64,000 nt of DNA from ZCTH02-B3 sp036563895 (lineage in GTDB: Bacteria > Bacillota > Bacilli > Paenibacillales > Paenibacillaceae): the NCBI GenBank assembly GCA_036563895.1, contig DATCLN010000215.1, positions 1-64,000 of the forward strand, written 5' to 3'. Shown here piece by piece: positions 52,455 through 61,002 of this stretch (its first letter is position 1; every line of letters starts with the position of its first letter). Under the pieces are notes generated by a model. The model saw only the letters and a list, made by a program, of their open reading frames with translations, was not told the origin of the DNA and did no database searches. A program made the translations under genes and the position numbers.

Positions 52455-52482
52455 ATTCTATGAGCGAGAGGCGGGATTATTC
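52455..52482 (-). promoter_or_regulatory. Sigma-E-like promoter of spoIVA
   Basis: GAATAAT (52476-52482) and CATAGAAT (52455-52462) on the minus strand, 13 nt apart. These are close to the sigma-E elements KMATATT and CATACAAT. It is 80 nt before spoIVA, a known sigma-E gene in B. subtilis. Confidence 0.6.
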
Positions 52483-52573
52483 CTTCCGGAACGGCAGGCG
52501 CTGCAAGAAAGATTTCCATGGAAGGCTCGCCGGGAGGGAAAACGGAAAGAGGAAAAAGAAAGAAGGACCCGGG

Positions 52574-53311
52574 TCACCGCGGCGGCGCTTCCGCCAGGGG
52601 CAACCCGTCCTTCCAGCGGTATACGGGAGATTTCACCGGCACAAACAGTGACCGCTCCACCAGCAGGGCGCGCAAATCCTCGTCGGGACCGGGATCCGCG
52701 CCGCTTTGCCTCACCGCTTCCGCCACGTCGATGGCGTAATCGGCGTACACCCGCCCGTCCGCGTCGACCATGAGCGGCAGGATGTGCCCGGAAAACACGC
52801 TGGAGACGCCGGGATCGCGCATGCCGAGCCGCGCGAAATCCACTTCCCAAAGGCCGGGATAGATTTCCTCTCCGGCCGGCAGGGGGTTTCCCCGGTTCAG
52901 GAATTCCCGGACACGGCGCTGCACCGCGTCGATCCGTTCCCAGACGCGCAAATCGAGCAGACGGACCTTGGGGTCGCTTTCCTCGTCGACGATGAGAAAC
53001 AGGTAAGGCCCCCCTCCCTCGAACGCCGCGGGCGGCGGAGCGGAAACAAAGCCCGCGCTTTTCAGCCGGGCGAAATCGATGCGGAACTTTTCGTATTTCG
53101 GCACGCCGGCATCCGCGTTGAGAATGGGCAGCGTTCCCAGCGACGCGAAATAGCTGTCCACCGCCTCCTGTACGGCCCGTACCGCTTCCCGCGGCGCCGC
53201 TCCGCTGTCCGGCGTCCTGTCGCGCGGGTACAGGCAGCCCCCGGCCGCAAGCAGCGCCAGCGCCATGGCGCCGGCCGCCGCCGCTTTCGCCGCGCTCCGC
53301 AGCCCGTTCAT
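52574..53311 (-). CDS. yphF: YphF-like lipoprotein
   Basis: 245 residues with an N-terminal signal peptide and lipobox ALLAAGGC (Cys near 26), so it should be anchored outside the membrane. The rest is a soluble domain of unknown type. Place and size match B. subtilis yphF, between yphE and spoIVA. Start ATG 53311 overlaps the yphE end by 4 nt. No motif gives a function. Confidence 0.8.
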   Translation of the reverse strand: MNGLRSAAKAAAAGAMALALLAAGGCLYPRDRTPDSGAAPREAVRAVQEAVDSYFASLGTLPILNADAGVPKYEKFRIDFARLKSAGFVSAPPPAAFEGGGPYLFLIVDEESDPKVRLLDLRVWERIDAVQRRVREFLNRGNPLPAGEEIYPGLWEVDFARLGMRDPGVSSVFSGHILPLMVDADGRVYADYAIDVAEAVRQSGADPGPDEDLRALLVERSLFVPVKSPVYRWKDGLPLAEAPPR

Positions 53312-53487
53312 GCGATCGACACCAGGCCGAACAGCGTGCCGAACAGAAACACCACAAACGCGACCAGGACCAGGAGCCGGCGCACGATGCCCTTTGTCTT
53401 CAGCCTGGCGAAGGTGACCAGCCCCGCGGAAAACGCCAGCATCCCGATGGCCGCCAGGGAAATCCACATCTTCGTCATCGCGTCCAT
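53308..53487 (-). CDS. yphE: YphE-like small membrane protein (DUF2768)
   Basis: 59 residues, almost all membrane: two helices (about 6-25 and 38-57) with a basic loop RLKTKGIVRR between. It matches the DUF2768 family by size, topology and place. Start ATG 53487 has GAGGAGG 9 nt upstream; a frame-mate ATG nine nt above it is too close to that site. A TATAAT at 53513-53518 is likely its -10. Confidence 0.8.
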   Translation of the reverse strand: MDAMTKMWISLAAIGMLAFSAGLVTFARLKTKGIVRRLLVLVAFVVFLFGTLFGLVSIA

Positions 53488-53522
53488 CCGCTTCATCCTC
53501 CTCGTCCCCCAAATTATAGCAC

Positions 53523-53602
53523 AAAAAAGGGCCGTCCCCCGCACGCACCGGAAAAGCGCCGGCCCGGGCGCAAAAAAAGGACCGCCCCGAAGGGAACGGC
53601 CA
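53523..53602 (-). terminator. Tandem terminators between the stage VI protein gene and yphE
   Basis: Two hairpins on the minus strand: GGCCG..CCC with GGG..CGGTC then seven T (53602-53572), and GGGCCG with CGGCCC then six T (53565-53523). The second T-run is 5 nt above the TATAAT of the yphE promoter. Confidence 0.8.
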
Positions 53603-53615
53603 TAAGGCGGAAATG

Positions 53616-53891
53616 TCATTTTTTCAGCATCATTTTCATCATCGATTCGAGCTGGCCCGGATTCAGGCCGCTTTTTTTGACCGCGACGACGATTTCCCGG
53701 ATCGTCGACTCCGACACCGGGACGCCGGATACGGCCGACACCTGCTTGATGAGCTGACGCAGCTGCTTTTCGTCCTGCAACGCGGCGGGCGTGACGCCGT
53801 CGGCGATCTTGCGGAGCGCACCCTCGGATATATTCCGTCCGGTTTTTTTCGCGACGGCGCCGAGCACTTGCTTCGACAGATTCTTGTCCAT
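53616..53891 (-). CDS. spoVIF: Stage VI sporulation protein F family
   Basis: 91 residues, helical and charged. KQVLGAVAKKTGRNISEGAL, LRQLIKQVSAVSGVPVS and NPGQLESMMKMMLKK match the stage VI protein F / YjcC family, which in Bacillus affects late spore formation. The start ATG 53891 has GAGGGGA upstream. It lies between gpsA and yphE; in B. subtilis this gene is elsewhere. Confidence 0.82.
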   Translation of the reverse strand: MDKNLSKQVLGAVAKKTGRNISEGALRKIADGVTPAALQDEKQLRQLIKQVSAVSGVPVSESTIREIVVAVKKSGLNPGQLESMMKMMLKK

Positions 53892-53960
53892 GGTTCCCCT
53901 CCTCGGCTGCTTGTGCCATATCCTATGAGGAGGGGAAAAGCCGTGTGTGGGCAGGCCGGG

Positions 53961-55019
53961 TCAGCCGCCCGTGCGCGCCCGCGGACCCTGTTCCCGATGG
54001 CTCATGACTTCTTCGATCTCATGGGTCCGCACCCTGCCCATGAGCGCCTGGACCGCTTCCCTGGGGGATTTCCCCGCGAACAGGACGTCGTGGAGCTGTT
54101 CGGTAATCGGCATGCTGACGCCGTACTGCCGGGCCAGTTGGTAAGCCGCCTTCGTCGTGTTCACGCCCTCCACCACCATCCCCATCCGCGCGAGCACTTC
54201 CTCCAGCGGCACGCCTTCCGCCAGCATGAAGCCCGCCCGCCAGTTGCGGCTGTGGCGGCTCGAGCAGGTGACCACCAGATCGCCGACGCCGGCCAGCCCC
54301 GCGAAGGTGAGGGGATTGGCGCCCATGGCGATGCCGAGCCTTCCGATTTCCGCAAGGCCCCTCGTCACGAGGGCCGCCCGGGCGTTGTCGCCGTAGCCGA
54401 GCCCGTCGGACAGGCCGGCGCCGATGGCGATGATGTTCTTGATCGCGCCGGCGGTCTCCACCCCGATCAGATCGGGGTTGGTATAGACGCGGAAATATTC
54501 GCTGTTCATGAGCAGATCCTGCGCCCGTTCCGCGCAGTCCCTGTCCATCGAGGCGACCACCACCGTGGTCGGCAGGCGGCGGGCGACTTCCTCCGCGTGG
54601 CTCGGACCGGACAAGGCGACGATGCTTTCTTCCGGCCGGCCGAGTTCCTCCGCCAGGACGGTGGACATCCGTTTCAGATCGTCGGGGGCAAACCCCTTGG
54701 CGGCGTGGATCACCAGCGTATCGGACGCCAGGTGCGAAGCGGCGGCCCGGGCCACTTCCCGCATGGCGGCGCTGGGCGCGGCGAACACCACCGCCCGGGT
54801 CCCTTCCAGCGCGGCGGCCAGATCGGAAGTGATCGCGATGGCAGGGGGAAGTTCGATGCCGGGCAAATAGCGCTCGTTGCGCCGCAGCCGGTTCATCGCT
54901 TCCGCGTGCTCGCGGCTGCGCGCCCACAGAGCCACTTCGTGCCCGTTGTCCGCCAGTACGCGGGCCAGGGCCGTCCCCCAGCTTCCGGCCGCCAGAACCG
55001 CGACTTTCTCACGCGTCAT
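53961..55019 (-). CDS. gpsA: Glycerol-3-phosphate dehydrogenase [NAD(P)+]
   Basis: Makes sn-glycerol 3-phosphate for phospholipids. 352 residues. The N-terminal dinucleotide motif reads AAGSWGTAL at 10-18; nearly all relatives have GAGSWGTAL, so the first Gly is Ala. SGPSHAEEVARRLPT, ETAGAIKNIIAIGAGLSDGLGYGDN and GLAGVGDLVVTC are kept. Start ATG 55019 has AAGGGGGAG upstream and overlaps plsY by 11 nt. Confidence 0.96.
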   Translation of the reverse strand: MTREKVAVLAAGSWGTALARVLADNGHEVALWARSREHAEAMNRLRRNERYLPGIELPPAIAITSDLAAALEGTRAVVFAAPSAAMREVARAAASHLASDTLVIHAAKGFAPDDLKRMSTVLAEELGRPEESIVALSGPSHAEEVARRLPTTVVVASMDRDCAERAQDLLMNSEYFRVYTNPDLIGVETAGAIKNIIAIGAGLSDGLGYGDNARAALVTRGLAEIGRLGIAMGANPLTFAGLAGVGDLVVTCSSRHSRNWRAGFMLAEGVPLEEVLARMGMVVEGVNTTKAAYQLARQYGVSMPITEQLHDVLFAGKSPREAVQALMGRVRTHEIEEVMSHREQGPRARTGG

Positions 55020-55647
55020 GGGACTCCCCCTTTTTCCGGCCTCCAAGGCGGTTTTCCGTGCCGGTAGCCAGCCGGACAATGTTGCGGCGGTGGCGGATGA
55101 ACGCCAGCACGGCGATGACGACGGCCCCGGCGATGACGGCGGGGTCCGCGCGAAACACGGCGGCGAGCGCCGGCAGCGAGGCGGCCATCACCAGCGATCC
55201 GAGGGAAACATACCGGGTGAGGGCGATGACCGCGACGGCGGCGGCGCCGGAGATGACCATCGGCCAGAAAGCCAGCGGCGCCATGACGCCGATGGTGGTG
55301 GCGATCCCTTTGCCGCCCCTGAACAGAAAATAGACCGGCCAGTTGTGCCCGGCCACCGCCGCCAGACCGGACAACACCGGCACCCAGGCCGCGAAGGCTC
55401 CCTCCATGCCGGAAGCCGCCCACCAGCCCAGGGCGACGGCGGCGGTGCCCTTCAGGGTGTCCAGCACAAACACGGCGATGCCCGGTCCGATGCCGAGCAC
55501 GCGCAGGGTGTTGGTCGCCCCCGCGTTGCCGCTGCCGTGCTGGCGGATGTCGATGCCCTTCAGCAGGCGGCCGAGCACGATGCTGAAAGACACGGAGCCG
55601 ATCAGGTAGGAAGCGATGACGGAAATGATGGCGACAACGTACGGCAA
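55009..55647 (-). CDS. plsY: Acyl phosphate:glycerol-3-phosphate acyltransferase
   Basis: A membrane enzyme that makes lysophosphatidate with acyl phosphate. 212 residues, about five transmembrane helices. SYLIGSVSF, GSGNAGATNTLRVLG and FRGGKGIATT are the three conserved motifs. TTG 55647 has GGGAGAG upstream. The last residues are basic and overlap gpsA, which makes its substrate. Confidence 0.96.
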   Translation of the reverse strand: MPYVVAIISVIASYLIGSVSFSIVLGRLLKGIDIRQHGSGNAGATNTLRVLGIGPGIAVFVLDTLKGTAAVALGWWAASGMEGAFAAWVPVLSGLAAVAGHNWPVYFLFRGGKGIATTIGVMAPLAFWPMVISGAAAVAVIALTRYVSLGSLVMAASLPALAAVFRADPAVIAGAVVIAVLAFIRHRRNIVRLATGTENRLGGRKKGESHDA

Positions 55648-55667
55648 GGAACGTCTCTCCCATTCCT

Positions 55668-56993
55668 CTATTCGTCATCATCGGACTTGCGGCGCGCCTG
55701 CAGCCGGATCGGCGTTCCCTCGAAGGAAAAGGCCGCGCGCAGCCGGTTTTCCAGATAGCGTTCGTAGGAAAAATGAAGCAGCTCGGGGTCGTTGACAAAC
55801 AGCGCGAACGTCGGGGGCCTTACCCCCACCTGCGTGGCATAGCCGATGCGCAGCCGGCGTCCGCGGTCCGACGGCGGCGGCGTCACGGCGACGGCGTCGA
55901 CGATGACTTCGTTGAGCAGATGCGTGGGCACCCGCATGGCGTGGCTTTCGGCCACCGCCCGGACCACCGGCAGGAGCTTGCCCACCCGCGCGCCGGTCTT
56001 GGCCGACAGAAACACCACCGGCGCGTAGCGCATGAACTGGAACTTTTCGCGGATTTCCTGGGTGAACCGGTGCATCGTCTTGTCGTCTTTTTCCACCGCG
56101 TCCCATTTGTTGACGACGAACACGGAAGCCTTGCCCATTTCGTGGGCGTAGCCGGCGATGTGTTTGTCCTGCTCGGCGATGCCCGCCGTGCCGTCCAGCA
56201 CGACCAGCGCCACGTCCGCCCGTTCGATGGCCTTCATCGCCCGCATCACGCTGTATTTTTCGACAGACTCGTACACCCTTCCGCGTTTGCGCATGCCGGC
56301 GGTGTCGATCAACACGTACCGCTGTCCGTCCCGTTCGAAGGGGGTGTCGACGGCGTCGCGGGTGGTGCCCGCCATCTCGCTCACGATCACCCGTTCCTCG
56401 CCCAGGATGGCATTGACCAGGGACGATTTGCCGACGTTGGGCCGGCCGATGACGGCGACTTTAATAACATCTTCGTCATATGTATCGTCTTCCCCTTCCG
56501 GCAGCAGGGACACCACCGCGTCCAGCAGGTCGCCGATGCCCGTGCCGTGGGCGCCGGAGACGGCCACCGGTTCTCCGAAGCCCAGGCCGTAAAATTCGTA
56601 GATATCCGCCATCTGCTTCGGATGGTCCACCTTGTTCACGGCAACGACCACGGGTTTGCCGGCGCGGTACAGCATCTCGGCCACGTCCCGGTCCGGCTGG
56701 GTGAGCCCGGTTTTGGCGTCGGCCATAAACACGATGACGTCGGCCTCTTCGATGGCCAGTTCGGCCTGCATGCGCACGAGGCGGACGATCTCGTCTTCCT
56801 CGCCGAGCATGATTCCGCCCGTGTCGATCAGGCTGAAGACGCGGCCTTTCCATTTGCCGGTGCCGTAGATCCGGTCGCGGGTGACGCCCGGCGTATCCTC
56901 GACAATGGATACGCGTTCCCCCACGATCCGGTTGAAAATCGTCGACTTTCCCACATTGGGCCGGCCCACGATGGCGACCACGGGTTTGGCCAT
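55668..56993 (-). CDS. der: Ribosome-assembly GTPase Der (EngA)
   Basis: Two GTPase domains in tandem act in 50S ribosome maturation. 441 residues. G1 motifs GRPNVGKS begin at 10 and near 184, with DTGG and DTAG G3 and NKVD and NKWD G4 motifs; a KH-like domain ends it. ATG 56993 is preferred to a GTG nine nt upstream because AAGGAG is at 8-nt spacing. It is between the YIEGIA pair and plsY. Confidence 0.97.
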   Translation of the reverse strand: MAKPVVAIVGRPNVGKSTIFNRIVGERVSIVEDTPGVTRDRIYGTGKWKGRVFSLIDTGGIMLGEEDEIVRLVRMQAELAIEEADVIVFMADAKTGLTQPDRDVAEMLYRAGKPVVVAVNKVDHPKQMADIYEFYGLGFGEPVAVSGAHGTGIGDLLDAVVSLLPEGEDDTYDEDVIKVAVIGRPNVGKSSLVNAILGEERVIVSEMAGTTRDAVDTPFERDGQRYVLIDTAGMRKRGRVYESVEKYSVMRAMKAIERADVALVVLDGTAGIAEQDKHIAGYAHEMGKASVFVVNKWDAVEKDDKTMHRFTQEIREKFQFMRYAPVVFLSAKTGARVGKLLPVVRAVAESHAMRVPTHLLNEVIVDAVAVTPPPSDRGRRLRIGYATQVGVRPPTFALFVNDPELLHFSYERYLENRLRAAFSFEGTPIRLQARRKSDDDE

Positions 56994-57100
56994 TCCTTCC
57001 ACTCCTTGCGTCTCCCGTACCGCTAACCATCATAGCAAAAATGCCGTGGAAAGGCGAATGGCGGCAAGACGCTTATGTCGTTTCGCCGCGGCGGGCGGAG

Positions 57101-57295
57101 TCAGCGGGCGGGCGGCGTGCGGTCGATCAGCACGAAATGATGGGCCCCGACGCGGCTCGCGGCGCAATCCAGGACTTTTTCCAGTTCCAGGGCCAGCCGT
57201 TCCGCCTCTTCGGGACTGCCGGCGACAAACACCGGCCCCCCGCCTCCCGCCACTTCTTCCCTGCGCACGGTCACAACGGCGACGATTCTGCCCAT
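57101..57295 (-). CDS. Small partner of the YIEGIA protein
   Basis: 64 residues, one alpha/beta unit starting MGRIVAVVTVRREEV and ending HHFVLIDRTPPAR. It resembles the small proteins named capping complex subunit for YIEGIA and lies right after that gene (start 4 nt after its stop). The ribosome site AAGGAG is 16 nt away, so translation is probably coupled to the upstream gene. No function beyond complex formation is known to me. Confidence 0.75.
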   Translation of the reverse strand: MGRIVAVVTVRREEVAGGGGPVFVAGSPEEAERLALELEKVLDCAASRVGAHHFVLIDRTPPAR

Positions 57296-57298
57296 CGC

Positions 57299-58222
57299 TC
57301 AATCGCTGCGCTCCTTTCCCTTCCGGTTGGCCCGGACGGGATGGCGGACGGCCGCTTCCAGCAACGGCACGTTCCGGACCGCGTCCAGCACCTTGTCCCG
57401 GTCATGTTCCCGGGCCAGCGCCAGCACGCCGACCCGGCCCGTCCCGAGCTCCAGCTTGGCCATCGGCACAAGGGCGGGTTCCCCTTCGTCCCGGTAAACC
57501 CCCAGGCGCGCCGACAGATCGTACAGGATGGCCTGCCGCTGGCCGGCATGGGCCAGCGTCACCCGGGCATCGTCGTTCTTCGGGGAAAGCACGAGGCCGA
57601 TGCCGGCCCGGCCGATCAGCTCCCGGTCCGCCTCAAGCCCGACGTTCATCATGTAAATGTCGCCGACGTAGACCCCCGCTTCGTCCATGCGCACCGGCGC
57701 GAAGGAAATGTCGGCGATGTCCGCCACCTTCCGGCCGCGCATGAGCAGCCGGGTGGCCGGCAGGATCGTTGCGCCCGCCGCCAGGCCGGCCCACAAGCCG
57801 AGCCAGACGCTGAGCAGGCTGACGAAGAAGGAAGCCAGCATCACCACATAATTGCGGCCTTCGAACACGACGGCGATGCCTTCGATATAGGAATCGCCGC
57901 GGGGGACGAGCTCCTGTCCGTCGATGGCCCTCAGCGTATTGCGCTCCATGTTGCGGACCTCGCGAAACTGCTGCGCGGCCAGCGAGAGAAAGGTGATGGC
58001 CGTGTATTCCTCGGCCATGAGCGCCGGCACCGCCAGCGCGCCCAGGGCGCCGGCGATGAGCCCCAGTGACAAATGGATGAGCCGGCCGTGCGGGTAAGCC
58101 GGGTATTGCCGGTAATCGCTCCGCAGAAGCAAAACCCGGGTGATCACCCCGACGGCTGTGCCCAGCACGACGGCGATCACGTCCTGGTCCGCCGCCTGCC
58201 AAAAGCCTTCCCAATCGTTCAC
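57299..58222 (-). CDS. YIEGIA family sporulation membrane protein
   Basis: 307 residues. Four or so transmembrane helices in the first 160 residues, then a cytoplasmic domain. The name motif YIEGIA is at 112-117. The related B. subtilis protein is SeaA (YphB), found in the same place before der. GTG 58222 has GGGGGA upstream and overlaps yphA as GTGA. It likely works with the small following protein in sporulation. Confidence 0.85.
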   Translation of the reverse strand: MNDWEGFWQAADQDVIAVVLGTAVGVITRVLLLRSDYRQYPAYPHGRLIHLSLGLIAGALGALAVPALMAEEYTAITFLSLAAQQFREVRNMERNTLRAIDGQELVPRGDSYIEGIAVVFEGRNYVVMLASFFVSLLSVWLGLWAGLAAGATILPATRLLMRGRKVADIADISFAPVRMDEAGVYVGDIYMMNVGLEADRELIGRAGIGLVLSPKNDDARVTLAHAGQRQAILYDLSARLGVYRDEGEPALVPMAKLELGTGRVGVLALAREHDRDKVLDAVRNVPLLEAAVRHPVRANRKGKERSD

Positions 58223-58827
58223 GCCCGGTCCCCCGCCCTTCCGTCCCGCCGCGCCGCAAGCGGCGGCGCCATTTCCCGCAAGGCCAGCGACACCGCCCGG
58301 CAGACGGCAAACGCCAGCCACCACATGTCCGGCAGGTATTCCGGCGAAGGCCACCCCGGCGGCGGAGATCCGAGGCGCATGCCCGCAAGGGCCGCAGCCG
58401 GCAGCACCAGCGAGAGGACCGCCAGCTGCTCCCGCGCCGTGCGGAGCGTCAGGGCGGTGACGGCGCCCAGCAGCACGGGAACGCTCCGCTCGGGCCCGAC
58501 GGCCAGCGGCCCGTCCAGCCAGACCGCCGGATTTGTCGCCACGAGCAGCACGGCGGCGCCCAGCGCCGCGGCCGCCCAGACGGCAAGCCTGCCGGGACCG
58601 GCGGCGCGATAAGCAAGGAAGGCAACCGCCGGCAGCGCCGCGGCCGCCATGGCCGTGCGGCTTCCCGGCGGAAGGAGGAAGCCGGCCAGCCATCCGGCGG
58701 GCCACAGGGCGAAAAACAGCGCCACCGCGCGGGGAGGCAGGTCGCTGGCCAGCTCTTGGCGCCAGCCGCTCCACCACAGCACAAGCGCGGCAAGCCACAG
58801 CAGGGCCGCCCCGTATCCGGCACTCAT
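58219..58827 (-). CDS. yphA: YphA-like membrane protein
   Basis: 202 residues, very hydrophobic, with six or seven transmembrane helices, and rich in Trp, Ala and Leu. By place and topology it fits B. subtilis yphA, between the S1-repeat gene and seaA. ATG 58827 has a GGGGGG run about 8 nt upstream. The frame stays open upstream through the 36-bp repeats to 59109, giving a repeated 12-residue unit; I do not count that part as coding because it runs into the terminator of the previous gene. Confidence 0.68.
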   Translation of the reverse strand: MSAGYGAALLWLAALVLWWSGWRQELASDLPPRAVALFFALWPAGWLAGFLLPPGSRTAMAAAALPAVAFLAYRAAGPGRLAVWAAAALGAAVLLVATNPAVWLDGPLAVGPERSVPVLLGAVTALTLRTAREQLAVLSLVLPAAALAGMRLGSPPPGWPSPEYLPDMWWLAFAVCRAVSLALREMAPPLAARRDGRAGDRA

Positions 58828-58851
58828 GGGAGGAAGCCCCCCGGCCGGCTT

Positions 58852-59038
58852 CCGCCGGCCAAGCCCCGCGCATCTCCCGCCCGGCACCCGCCGGCCGTTC
58901 CATGCCTGCCTTTGGTCCGGCACTCGACGGTCATGTCCTGCTTGTCTTCCGTCCGGCATTCGCCGGTTATCCCATGCCTGCCTTCCATCCGGCATCCGCC
59001 GGTCATGCCATGCGCACCTCCCGCCCCGCATCTGACGG
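58852..59038. repeat. 36-bp tandem repeat, five copies
   Basis: Five imperfect copies of a 36-bp unit: 58852-58887, 58888-58923, 58924-58959, 58960-58995 and 58996-59031, then 7 bp of a sixth. Each begins C/T-CGNCGG and ends in CCGGCAT, CCGGCAC or CCCGCAT. Copies 2, 3 and 4 are the closest. There are no spacers, so it is a minisatellite and not CRISPR. It lies between the terminator of the S1-repeat gene and yphA. Confidence 0.9.
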
Positions 59039-59064
59039 TAGTATGCGCAGGAAGCGGCGAAACG

Positions 59065-59091
59065 AAAAAAGGCAGCCGTACGACTGCCTTT
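59065..59091 (-). terminator. Terminator after the S1-repeat gene
   Basis: AAAGGCAG and CTGCCTTT pair with an eight-base loop, followed by TTTTTTCG overlap on the minus strand. It is 37 nt after the stop at 59128. Confidence 0.88.
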
Positions 59092-59127
59092 CGGGCAAAC
59101 CCGCGCCACAGGAAACGCAGGGCCGGT

Positions 59128-60324
59128 TCATTTCAGCTTGCTGAGCTGATCGCCGAATCTCTCGCCAAGGGTGAAGCTCATGCCTTCCGGCTGCGGCAGC
59201 TCCTCCTTCTGCCGCTGGCCGCGCTCGGGCCGCGGCGGCGCTTCCTCGGCTTCCTTGATGGACAGGGAAGCTCGCTTCTCGGCGGGGTTGAAGTCCAGGA
59301 TCTTGACCTTGACCTCCTGCCCTTCCTTCAGCACCTCATGGGGCGTGCCGATGTGCCGGTGCGCGATTTGCGAGATGTGCACCAGGCCTTCCACGCCGGG
59401 GGCAAGCTCCACGAACGCGCCGAAGCTGACCAGCCGCTTCACCGTGCCGGTCACGATGTCCCCCCCGCGGAACTTGCCGGCCGCCGTTTCCCAGGGTCCC
59501 GGCAGCGTCGCCTTGATGCTCAGGCTGATCTTGCCGATGGACGGATCGACTTTCAGCACCTTGACCTTCACTTTCTGCCCCTCGGACACCACGTCCGCCG
59601 GATGGACGACGTGATGCCAGGCCATTTCGGAGACGTGCACCAGGCCGTCGATGCCGCCGATGTCCACGAAGGCGCCGAACGGCGTGAGCCGCTGCACGGT
59701 GCCTTCGATCACCTGGCCGGGCTCAAGCGAGGACATGATGCGCTCTTTCAGTTCCTCGTATTCCTGGTCCAGCACGTCCTTCTGCGAAAGGATCACCTTG
59801 TTGGCGGAACGGTCGAGCTCGCGGATCTTGACGCGCAGCTTCTTCCCCTTGTAGCCGGAGAAATCCTCGACGTAATGCCGCTCCACCATCGAGGCGGGAA
59901 TGAAGCCGCGGACCCCGACATCGACCACGAGCCCCCCCTTGACCACGTCGGCGACGGTGACCTCGAACACTTCGCCCCGCTCGAATTTCCCCTGCAGATC
60001 GTCCCACGCCCGGGCGCTGTCCGCCAGGCGCTTGGACAGGATGAGACGTTCCTTTTCGTCGTCGATGCTGAGGACCTTCGCCTCCACCTCCTGCCCGACC
60101 TGCACCGCGTCCGCCGCGTTCTCGATGTACACCGCGGACAATTCCCGAAGCGGGATGACGCCGTCATATTTATAACCCAGGCTCACGAAAGCCTGATTGT
60201 CTTCGATCTTTACGATGGTGCCTCTTACCGTATCCCCCTTTTTCAAAGACACCACCTGTTCCATCGCGTCCTGGCTGACCGTTTCTGCGGCCGGCGCTTC
60301 CTGAGTCTTGATCTCGTCGGTCAT
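59128..60324 (-). CDS. ypfD: S1 RNA-binding repeat protein (RpsA homologue, YpfD)
   Basis: 398 residues with four S1 domains (about 28-95, 110-178, 198-266 and 283-351), each with the G-x-V and F-G-A-F-V-x-L/I pattern. An acidic, Gln-rich start and tail surround them. It is like ribosomal protein S1 of Gram-negatives but shorter, as in Bacillus YpfD. It follows plsC as in B. subtilis. Confidence 0.94.
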   Translation of the reverse strand: MTDEIKTQEAPAAETVSQDAMEQVVSLKKGDTVRGTIVKIEDNQAFVSLGYKYDGVIPLRELSAVYIENAADAVQVGQEVEAKVLSIDDEKERLILSKRLADSARAWDDLQGKFERGEVFEVTVADVVKGGLVVDVGVRGFIPASMVERHYVEDFSGYKGKKLRVKIRELDRSANKVILSQKDVLDQEYEELKERIMSSLEPGQVIEGTVQRLTPFGAFVDIGGIDGLVHVSEMAWHHVVHPADVVSEGQKVKVKVLKVDPSIGKISLSIKATLPGPWETAAGKFRGGDIVTGTVKRLVSFGAFVELAPGVEGLVHISQIAHRHIGTPHEVLKEGQEVKVKILDFNPAEKRASLSIKEAEEAPPRPERGQRQKEELPQPEGMSFTLGERFGDQLSKLK

Positions 60325-60396
60325 GAAAAATACCTCCTCAGTTCTACCCCTGCATTGACGTTATTTAAACCCGCGGCCGGCGCGGCGTTTAAACCT

Positions 60397-60999
60397 TTAC
60401 GCTTCCCTGACCATGGCCTGGGGCCGGCCCGAAGACGGTCTGCCGGTCTCCAGCATCTCGCGGATGCAGTCCATGATCGCCTTGGTGGCCAGTTCCGCGT
60501 CACCGCCGTAGGGCGAAAGGTCCAGCGGTTCCCCGTAGACGACGATCATCTTGGAGAAGGGACGGTAATCGCCGATCAGGGCGACCGGCACCACCGCGGC
60601 CCCCGCCCGCAGCGCGATGGCCACCGCGCCGCGCTTGCCTTCGCCCAGCGTGCGGTTGCGCGTTCCCTCGGGGAAAACACCCAGAACGTTGCCGTTCCGG
60701 AGGATGTCCAGCGCGGTGCGGAGCGTCTCCTTGGTGACCCCTCCGCGTCTTACCGGAAACGCGCCGAAATACCGGATGATCCGGCGCAGGACCGGAACCC
60801 GGAACAGTTCTTCCTTGGCCATGTAATACACTTTCCGGTTCAGCCAGGCGGCCAGCGAAACGGGATCCTGCAGGTTTTTGTGATTGCTGCACAGCACCAC
60901 GGGCCCTTCGGCGGGCACGTTGGACGCGCCCCGCGGTTCCATGCGGTACAGCGCCTTCAGCAGGGCCCGCGCGATGATCCGGCAAATGCGGTATACCAT
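60397..60999 (-). CDS. plsC: 1-acyl-sn-glycerol-3-phosphate acyltransferase
   Basis: Makes phosphatidate from lysophosphatidate. 200 residues. The catalytic NHKNLQD (H40, D45) and the substrate-binding FPEGTRN (109-115) are present, with an N-terminal amphipathic helix. It starts 3 nt after the cmk stop. A palindromic hairpin with GTTTAAA arms lies between it and the S1-repeat gene (60355-60390). Confidence 0.95.
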   Translation of the reverse strand: MVYRICRIIARALLKALYRMEPRGASNVPAEGPVVLCSNHKNLQDPVSLAAWLNRKVYYMAKEELFRVPVLRRIIRYFGAFPVRRGGVTKETLRTALDILRNGNVLGVFPEGTRNRTLGEGKRGAVAIALRAGAAVVPVALIGDYRPFSKMIVVYGEPLDLSPYGGDAELATKAIMDCIREMLETGRPSSGRPQAMVREA

Positions 61000-61002
61000 A
61001 AT

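Noticed and set aside
58852..59038. CRISPR array
   Set aside because: The 36-bp unit is a common CRISPR repeat length, but the copies touch each other without spacers and no cas gene is near.
58828..59109. N-terminal extension of YphA made of 12-residue repeats
   Set aside because: The open frame continues, but it begins near the previous gene's terminator with no ribosome site, and the ATG at 58827 fits the family. Kept only as a possibility.
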